Shown: piece after piece, positions 1 through 4,919 of the stretch
How positions within the stretch are numbered: the stretch's first letter is position 1
Layout of the letters: every line of letters starts with the position of its first letter
DNA from: a bacterium
Lineage (GTDB): Bacteria > Eremiobacterota > Eremiobacteria > Baltobacterales > Baltobacteraceae
Direction of reading: 5' to 3'
Assembly: GCA_021784715.1 (NCBI GenBank)
Contig: JAJYHP010000117.1
Coordinates: 1-8,267 of the forward strand
DNA length: 8,267 bases
The notes under the pieces: generated by a model
The model's input: only the letters and a program-made list of their open reading frames with translations
The model's database searches: none
Told to the model about the DNA's origin: nothing
Translations under genes and position numbers: made by a program

Positions 1-2
1 CT

Positions 3-6
3 GGAG
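3..6 (+). promoter_or_regulatory. Ribosome binding site of the PAS/GAF gene
   Basis: GGAG lies five bases upstream of the ATG at 12. It is the main reason to accept that codon as the start even though the reading frame stays open to the left edge of the window. Confidence 0.5.
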
Positions 7-11
7 TTACC

Positions 12-2129
12 ATGCTCGGCGATAACTCACAGGCCGCACTCCGGCTCGCCGCCTCGCTCGCCGGCGGAGAACGCGCCGCGCTGCTGCTGGAGCGATTCGG
101 CACCGCGCATCTCCAGGCAGCGATCGCTCCTGAGGGAGACCCCCTTGGCGATCTGGTCGGCACGATAAGCGAACCATCCCTGGAACTCCTCGTTAGGCGC
201 ATCGACGCCGATGCTTCGTCATTTCCATTCGCAACGACGAGCGGTCGAGGGATGTTGCTGCTCCCCGGGATCGCGGAATCCGAGATCGCCGACCGTTCGC
301 GAGAACAATTGGCGTTGCTAGCGACCTCGCTTGCGGAATCAATCGAGAGATATTCCCTTGTGGAGTACGCCGACGAACTCTCCGAAGGGATTACCATCTT
401 TCGGTACCCCGACGACGAACCGGAGATCGAATACATCAATCGCTCGGCGGCCGAACGGCTCCGCTCTACGCCCGCCGAGCTACTCGCCAATCCTCGGCGG
501 CTCTTCCAGGGCGCAGAAAATCGGCGCTCGGCGCTCGGGTGGCTTGCGCGAGCACGCGCCGGCGACAACTCGCCCATCGAACAACGATTTCAGGCGACGA
601 ACGGATCGTATTACTGGATTAGCGTCCACGCACGGCCCCTTCCCGATCGCGGCGGCGTTCCTCGCGCGCTGGTGTTCACCACGGATATCACCTTTAGTCG
701 CGCTAGCGCCGAACGGGAGCGGACGCTTGCCGCCTGCATCGACGCCTCCGACGATGCTATTGCCATCTATCGCGTCGGTAGGTCTGAACGAAGGCTCGAG
801 TCCTTCGTGTACGGGAATAAAGCATTTCACGCCCTTGCCGCCCGTGAAAGTCCGCGAGGAGTGGTCTGGCTTTGCAATGCGAACGGGGACAATCTCATTC
901 AAGGTACCTTTGCATCATTACGGGCCGACGGCACACTACGCTCCGAAGTGCAGGTTCGCGATACCGACGGACGGATTCTGTCGATGGAAGTGCATGCCCG
1001 ATATTTGCATAGCGAAGCCGGGAACGTCGATTTTTTCACGCTCTCGTTACGAAACATCGGCGAGCGAATCGCCGCCGAACGCGAGCGCCGTATGCTCGCC
1101 CATGCGATCGACGAGTCGCTCGATTTTTTCGCGATCGGCGATTTCGTCCCGCCGAGCGAAGGCGGATCGCACATTCGATATATCAATCCTGCCTTCTCGC
1201 ATCTCGTCGGCTATGAGGCTGACGAGTTGATCGGAAAGACATCGGGCATTCTGATTTCGCCAAATAATACTAAGCAGGCCCTCAAGACGCTAACCGAGAG
1301 CATCGAACGACGCAAGACCGTCAGCCTCGAGCTCATGATGCGAACGAAAGACGGCCGCGATATTTGGTGCGAATGCGTAGCGCAGCCGATCTTCGACGAT
1401 AGCGCCGAAGGCGGCTACTGGTTGACGGTGGGGCGCGATATCACACTACGCAAACAGTCGATGAGCCAGCTCGCGCTCCTCACCTGGGTACTCGATGAAA
1501 TCACCGCACGCGTCACGATCTACGAACCCGTCCTGGGTAGCGATTTTCAGGTCGCCTACGAAAATGCCGCCTCCGCCGAGCGAAACCGCTACCTTTTTCT
1601 CGAACTCATTCGCGAGGGTGGTGTCGTCAGGAAACTCGTGAACGACCGCAAATTCGCCGCCTCCCCGCTTCGCACGATGATCGCCAATGACGACGGAAAC
1701 GGGGTGATCGATATCGAGATCCGCGCGCTCTTCGACGGCGCGGATCACCTCGCCGCAGTCATCACCATCGAACGGGATCTTACCGCTACGAGCAGCCCGG
1801 AAGGCTACCCGAGCGCCGCGCGGCTCGCGCTCGTCACCGCCGGCACGCAAAATATTCTCCACGCCCCTTCCCCGGAGGCGCGCTTGCGCGCGCTGAGCGT
1901 CACGCTTCGCGAAGGCTTCGACGCGTCGCTCACGGTAGAGCCCTGTGGCGATTCGCCGTACGACGGTTTACGTTTCGATCCGCAGCATCACCGCGCGACA
2001 ATGTCCTATTTCTCCGACGCGCCGAAATGCGCCCTCGTAACCTGGGAGGCTCCGCTTGGCGAATTGGAACTCACGACGATGCGCCTCGCCCTGGAGACCT
2101 TTATCGGGAGCGTTCAGGTCGGCAGCTGA
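12..2129 (+). CDS. Multi-PAS/GAF sensory protein without a visible output domain
   Basis: This 705-residue protein is probably a cytosolic sensor: no signal peptide or membrane segment is seen. Residues 1-115 look GAF-like, ending in a helix. They are followed by PAS-type modules at about 117-229 (YINRSAAERL, then a WISVHARPL strand and FTTDIT), 236-350 (weaker), 362-480 (clearest: YINPAFSHLVGY at 390-401, RTKDGRDIW at 444-452, VGRDIT at 473-478) and a degenerate one at about 488-590. Charged helices rich in ERER/AAERERR link the modules, typical of signalling helices. Residues 600-705 may be a second GAF-like fold. No histidine kinase H-box/ATPase, GGDEF, EAL, phosphatase or DNA-binding motif is visible, so any output would be through a partner. 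The start is supported by GGAG at 3-6, five bases before the ATG; the frame is open to the window edge, so an earlier start cannot be excluded. It ends in a 16-bp tail-to-tail overlap with cobQ. PAS assignment is firm; ligand and partner are unknown. Confidence 0.85.
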   Translation: MLGDNSQAALRLAASLAGGERAALLLERFGTAHLQAAIAPEGDPLGDLVGTISEPSLELLVRRIDADASSFPFATTSGRGMLLLPGIAESEIADRSREQLALLATSLAESIERYSLVEYADELSEGITIFRYPDDEPEIEYINRSAAERLRSTPAELLANPRRLFQGAENRRSALGWLARARAGDNSPIEQRFQATNGSYYWISVHARPLPDRGGVPRALVFTTDITFSRASAERERTLAACIDASDDAIAIYRVGRSERRLESFVYGNKAFHALAARESPRGVVWLCNANGDNLIQGTFASLRADGTLRSEVQVRDTDGRILSMEVHARYLHSEAGNVDFFTLSLRNIGERIAAERERRMLAHAIDESLDFFAIGDFVPPSEGGSHIRYINPAFSHLVGYEADELIGKTSGILISPNNTKQALKTLTESIERRKTVSLELMMRTKDGRDIWCECVAQPIFDDSAEGGYWLTVGRDITLRKQSMSQLALLTWVLDEITARVTIYEPVLGSDFQVAYENAASAERNRYLFLELIREGGVVRKLVNDRKFAASPLRTMIANDDGNGVIDIEIRALFDGADHLAAVITIERDLTATSSPEGYPSAARLALVTAGTQNILHAPSPEARLRALSVTLREGFDASLTVEPCGDSPYDGLRFDPQHHRATMSYFSDAPKCALVTWEAPLGELELTTMRLALETFIGSVQVGS

Positions 2130-3637
2130 AAAAACGCCGCGAGATCGAGTTCGCTCGCTACGCTGTCGGCGAGGCGGTCGAGCGAACGCTCGCGATCCCT
2201 CGCGACGAAGCTCCATCGCGCGCTCGCGCTCAGACCCAGCGAGTCGCGGAGACGCCGCAGATACTCGTGTCGAAAGCGATCGTCGTCGAAAACCCCGTGC
2301 AGATAGGTACCTGCGATGCGTCCGTCTTCGGAGCGCGCGCCGTCGAGGCGTGCTACCGCGCCCTCATCGCGAATCTCGGCGAAGGCGAGGCGACCCTCGT
2401 CGTAACGCGTTTCGCCGACGTGAATCTCATAGCCGCGAATGGCGAGGCCGCTCTCCAGGTGCGTGCCGCTCACGCGCTCGGTTTTCTTCTTCTGCATCAT
2501 CGTCGTCGAGAGCGGCAGCAACGCGAGGCCGAGATGCGTTCCGCCGGCCTCCACCCCATGCGGGTCGTCGATACGTCGCCCGAGCATCTGCATGCCGCCG
2601 CAGATACCGAGCGTGCTTCGAGCCCGTCGCAGCGCGCCGTCGAGGTCGCGCTCGCGGAGCCATTGCAGATCGGCGATCGTATTCTTCGAACCCGGGAGGA
2701 TTGCGAGATCGGCGTTCGCCACGTCATCCGGGCGCGCGGTATAGCGCAGCTCCACCGACGGCTCGGCTGCAAGCGATTCAAAATCAGTGAAATTCGAAAG
2801 GTAGGGAAACGCGATAACCGCGATTCTCACGCGCTCGTCCTCCCGGCGCGCGCCCCAAGGAGCACCGAGCCGGCGCCGTTCGAGCGGGAGCGAATCTTCT
2901 TCGTCGAGTTGCAGATCCGTCAGATAGGGAAGTACCCCGAAGCAGGGACGCTCGCAACGCCGTTCGATCTCGACGATTCCCGGCTCGAGCAGGCTCCGGT
3001 CGCCGCGAAATTTATTGATCGTAAACCCCACGATCCGCGCACGGTCGCGCTCGTCGAGCAACGCGAGCGTTCCGAAGATGGAAGCGAAGACCCCGCCGCG
3101 ATCGATATCACCGACGAGCATACAGCGAGCGTCGGCAGCGTGCGCCATCGCCATGTTGACGATATCGCCTTCGCGAAGATTGATCTCCGCAGGCGAGCCG
3201 GCCCCTTCGAGCACGATCGCGTCGTATCGCTCGGCGAGGCGTTCGTACGATTCGAGTACCGCGGGCCAGAAACGCTCCCGATTCCGTCCACGATAATCCG
3301 AGGCGCGCACCGTTCCGAATCGCTCTCCCTGAAGGACCACCTGTGCGCCCTCGATCGAACTGGGTTTGAGAAGCACTGGGTTCATATCGGCGCTCGGGGC
3401 GATCCCCGCGGCCTCGGCCTGAAGCGCCTGAGCCCGACCGATCTCCTTACCGTCGGGAGTGACGGCGGAATTGAGCGACATATTCTGCGCTTTGAACGGC
3501 GCGACGGCGATGCCGAGCCGAGCGAGATAGCGGCAGAGGGCGGCGACGACGAGCGATTTCCCGACGTCTGAGCCCGTCCCGAGAACCATGAAGGCCTTCG
3601 CCCGCCGCGCGCCACTTCTCGTACCATCCGTCTTCAT
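2114..3637 (-). CDS. cobQ: Cobyric acid synthase (adenosylcobyric acid synthase, glutamine-hydrolysing)
   Basis: The 507-residue cytosolic enzyme amidates four side chains of adenosylcobyrinic acid a,c-diamide (positions b, d, e and g) using glutamine and ATP, giving adenosylcobyric acid in vitamin B12 synthesis. The N-terminal DTBS-like ATPase half shows the P-loop GTGSDVGKS (20-28), QNMSLN (51-56), EGAGSPAEINL (144-154), GDIDRGGVFAS (176-186) and KFRGD (209-213). The C-terminal class I amidotransferase half shows PGSKNT (315-320), the nucleophile Cys346 in LGICGGMQMLG, GYEIHVG (402-408) and catalytic His447 in GTYLHGVFDD. Length matches the family and both active sites look intact. An in-frame ATG 20 codons upstream is possible, but the ATG at 3637 has GGAGG six bases before it, and conserved sequence begins just after it. 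No other cobalamin gene is in the window: the gene stands alone between a divergent S1 gene and a convergent PAS gene. I see no cobalamin riboswitch in the short upstream gap. The synonym cbiP applies if the pathway is anaerobic. Confidence 0.97.
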   Translation of the reverse strand: MKTDGTRSGARRAKAFMVLGTGSDVGKSLVVAALCRYLARLGIAVAPFKAQNMSLNSAVTPDGKEIGRAQALQAEAAGIAPSADMNPVLLKPSSIEGAQVVLQGERFGTVRASDYRGRNRERFWPAVLESYERLAERYDAIVLEGAGSPAEINLREGDIVNMAMAHAADARCMLVGDIDRGGVFASIFGTLALLDERDRARIVGFTINKFRGDRSLLEPGIVEIERRCERPCFGVLPYLTDLQLDEEDSLPLERRRLGAPWGARREDERVRIAVIAFPYLSNFTDFESLAAEPSVELRYTARPDDVANADLAILPGSKNTIADLQWLRERDLDGALRRARSTLGICGGMQMLGRRIDDPHGVEAGGTHLGLALLPLSTTMMQKKKTERVSGTHLESGLAIRGYEIHVGETRYDEGRLAFAEIRDEGAVARLDGARSEDGRIAGTYLHGVFDDDRFRHEYLRRLRDSLGLSASARWSFVARDRERSLDRLADSVASELDLAAFFQLPT

Positions 3638-3643
3638 GCGGCG

Positions 3644-3648
3644 CCTCC
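3644..3648 (-). promoter_or_regulatory. Ribosome binding site of cobQ
   Basis: On the minus strand GGAGG sits six bases before the ATG at 3637. This selects that start over the in-frame ATG at 3697, which would add a 20-residue Arg/Gly-rich tail not typical of the family. Confidence 0.75.
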
Positions 3649-3657
3649 GATTCCCGC

Positions 3658-3669
3658 CCGGCGCGCCGG
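3658..3669. repeat. 12-bp perfect palindrome between cobQ and the S1 gene
   Basis: CCGGCGCGCCGG is its own reverse complement. It lies 20 bp upstream of the cobQ start, beyond its ribosome binding site, and at the 5' end of the structured S1 leader. It could be an operator half-site pair or the first hairpin of the leader, but a GC-only palindrome of this size can arise by chance in this composition. Confidence 0.4.
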
Positions 3670-3721
3670 AGCCTTGTACGGAGGGCCGGCGACCCAAGCG
3701 GCGAAAGCCGATGCTTTGCCG

Positions 3722-3748
3722 ACGCCCGAAGCGATACGGGCGTTTTTT
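3722..3748 (+). terminator. Intrinsic terminator in the S1 gene leader
   Basis: A seven-pair GC-rich stem (ACGCCCG at 3722-3728 with CGGGCGT at 3737-3743) with an eight-base loop is followed by a run of six T at 3743-3748. It is oriented for + strand transcription only; the other strand lacks a T run after the stem. No + strand gene ends nearby, the last one stopping at 2129, and the S1 start codon is only 45 bases downstream. It therefore probably ends a leader or small RNA rather than an operon. Confidence 0.75.
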
Positions 3749-3780
3749 ATGCCGAGCCGCCTCATGCGGCCATTCTTGGC

Positions 3781-3786
3781 GGAGAG
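3781..3786 (+). promoter_or_regulatory. Ribosome binding site of the S1-domain gene
   Basis: GGAGAG lies seven bases before the ATG at 3794, immediately after the last base of leader hairpin H3. It selects this start over the upstream in-frame ATG at 3674, whose extra 40 codons would run through the terminator hairpin. Confidence 0.7.
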
Positions 3787-3793
3787 CCTACCG

Positions 3794-4879
3794 ATGAACG
3801 AGCACCCAACCCTCGAAGCGCCCTCGCAACACCTCATTGCCGAAACCCCTCCAGCCGTTGAGGCGCTCGCCGAACCGGTCGTAGATCCCGCCGCCGCATC
3901 GGCCGCGGCCGAAGCCGTCGCCGTCGAACCGGCCGCTGCCGGAGCCGCCGCCGTGGAGCCGGCCGCTGCCGAAGCCGCCGCCGTCGAACCGGCCGCTGCC
4001 GAAACCGTCGCCGTCGAACCGGCCGCACAGAAAGGGCCGACGCCCGAGCAGCTCGCGGCGCGCCAACGCGCCCAGGAGCGTTGGGAGCGACTCGTCGCCG
4101 CACATACGAGCGGTGAGAGCCGCGAAGCTCGCGTGAAATCGCTGGTGAAGGGCGGGCTTCTGCTCGATATCGACGGCTACCGTGCCTTTCTACCGGCGAG
4201 CCAGAGCGGCGAGCAGCGCGGAGCCGCTCTCGACCCGCTCGTCGGCACGACGGTGCACGTCAAAGTGATCGACGTCGACGAGACGCGCAAGCGCCTCGTC
4301 GTTTCGCGGCGCCGCGCGCTCGCGCAAGAGCGCCGCGAAAGCCGCAGCGCGACAATTGCATCGCTCGAGGTCGGAAAAGAATGCGAAGCGACCGTCGTCC
4401 GTCTCACGGACTTCGGCGCGTTCGTCGATCTCGGCGGCGGCGTCGACGCCCTGGTTCCCATGAGCGAGCTCGATTTCGAACGCGTGGCGAAAGCCTCCGA
4501 TGTCGTGAGCGTCGGCGAACGTCTCCGCGTTCGTATTTTGCGCGTCGAGGGCAATGGAAAGAAAATTGCGGCTTCGCGAAAGGCGATGCTCGCAGACCCG
4601 TGGCGCGACAACGCCGCGTTGCTCCGCAACGGCGCGACCGTCGAAGGAACGGTCGTCGCGCTCGAACCGCGACTCTCCGTTGAGGTCGCTCCCGGGATCG
4701 TCGGGAACATCTCCGACCGTGAAGCCGACCCGGCAGACTATGCCATCGGTGAAAAGGTAGAAGTGACGATCCGTTCGCTCGATATGCGCGCGCGCCGCCT
4801 ACGTCTGAGCGTTCTCCACGGAACGCCGGCGATGACCTCGACCGGTTTCGCTCCGCTCGGCCAGGAGCTGCGCCGCTAG
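3794..4879 (+). CDS. S1-domain RNA-binding protein (ribosomal protein S1-like)
   Basis: The 361-residue protein has an acidic, Ala/Pro/Glu-rich N-terminal tail (1-80), a basic helical linker (83-100) and three S1-type OB folds. The first (about 100-172) carries VKGGLLLDIDGYRAFLPASQ, typical of the ribosome-proximal repeats of S1. The second (about 191-262) is canonical, with LTDFGAFVDLGGGVDALVPMSEL. The third (about 278-341) is degenerate: the aromatic FGAFV surface is replaced by RLSVEVAPGIVGNIS, so it may bind RNA poorly. S1 proteins hold mRNA at the 30S subunit during initiation, and shorter S1 homologues occur in several phyla. Whether this is the main S1 or a paralogue cannot be told from one window, so no symbol is given. 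The tail contains four 10-residue repeats ending in VEPAA. A structured leader with a terminator precedes the gene. It converges on the metalloprotease gene with 33 bp between stop codons. Confidence 0.88.
   Translation: MNEHPTLEAPSQHLIAETPPAVEALAEPVVDPAAASAAAEAVAVEPAAAGAAAVEPAAAEAAAVEPAAAETVAVEPAAQKGPTPEQLAARQRAQERWERLVAAHTSGESREARVKSLVKGGLLLDIDGYRAFLPASQSGEQRGAALDPLVGTTVHVKVIDVDETRKRLVVSRRRALAQERRESRSATIASLEVGKECEATVVRLTDFGAFVDLGGGVDALVPMSELDFERVAKASDVVSVGERLRVRILRVEGNGKKIAASRKAMLADPWRDNAALLRNGATVEGTVVALEPRLSVEVAPGIVGNISDREADPADYAIGEKVEVTIRSLDMRARRLRLSVLHGTPAMTSTGFAPLGQELRR
3911..4030 (+). repeat. Four 30-bp tandem repeats inside the S1 gene
   Basis: Units begin at 3911, 3941, 3971 and 4001. 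All share the core CCGTSGARCCGGCCGC and encode ten residues ending A-V-E-P-A-A-A (last unit A-A-Q). Units one and three differ at a single base and the others at a few; the last unit diverges in its final bases. The unit keeps the reading frame, so copy number can vary without frameshift. The product is a disordered, acidic tail. Confidence 0.9.
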
Positions 4880-4919
4880 GCGCAACTCCCGAGCCGACCG
4901 CATCGAGGGCGGCTAGCGG
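4873..4919. repeat. Inverted repeat spanning the two convergent stop codons
   Basis: CCGCTAG at 4873-4879 and CTAGCGG at 4913-4919 are exact reverse complements, because both genes end in an Arg codon CGC followed by TAG. The 33 bases between them include a weaker imperfect stem (CTCCCGA against TCGAGGG). A long hairpin could form in either transcript and might act as a shared terminator, but no T run follows on either strand, so a terminator call is not justified. Confidence 0.35.

Larger units (their letters stand above)
3683..3793 (+). promoter_or_regulatory. Structured leader of the S1-domain gene (candidate attenuator or riboswitch-like element)
   Basis: Three adjacent hairpins can be drawn on the + strand. 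H1 pairs 3699-3708 with 3713-3721 (nine pairs, one bulged G at 3703). H2 is the terminator at 3722-3748. H3 pairs 3751-3760 with 3766-3769 and 3775-3780 and abuts the ribosome binding site. An alternative fold pairs GGGC/CGGC at 3683-3690 with 3718-3721 and 3724-3727. That would remove the 3' arm of H1 and the 5' arm of H2, while leaving a short CGGC-GAAA-GCCG hairpin with a GNRA loop at 3699-3710. Two exclusive folds around a terminator just upstream of a start codon is the architecture of transcription attenuation. I do not recognise a known riboswitch class. No convincing promoter was found; it would have to lie in or near the start of cobQ. All pairing was done by eye in GC-rich sequence. 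Confidence 0.45.

Noticed and set aside
331..1230. 299-codon + strand frame inside the PAS/GAF gene
   Set aside because: It is Ser/Pro/Arg-rich, typical of a frame-shifted shadow, and overlaps a gene with clear PAS motifs.
2027..3571. 514-codon + strand open frame antisense to cobQ
   Set aside because: The product is Arg/Glu-rich with no recognisable family or motif. It lies opposite a clearly conserved enzyme and is explained by high GC content.
3674..3793. 40-codon upstream extension of the S1 gene
   Set aside because: It would translate through the terminator hairpin and U-tract and lacks a ribosome binding site, whereas 3794 has GGAGAG at good spacing.
3638..3793. Cobalamin riboswitch, SRP RNA or tRNA in the intergenic region
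   Set aside because: No B12-box-like sequence on the cobQ strand, no SRP GGAA-loop helix and no acceptor/T-arm pattern were found.
3788..4105. Gly-rich minus-strand frame opposite the S1 gene
   Set aside because: The Gly/Phe/Arg repeats are simply the reverse complement of the 30-bp repeats encoding the S1 tail.
4880..4912. Bidirectional intrinsic terminator between the S1 and metalloprotease genes
   Set aside because: The inner stem is imperfect and no T run follows on either strand; only the inverted repeat is reported.
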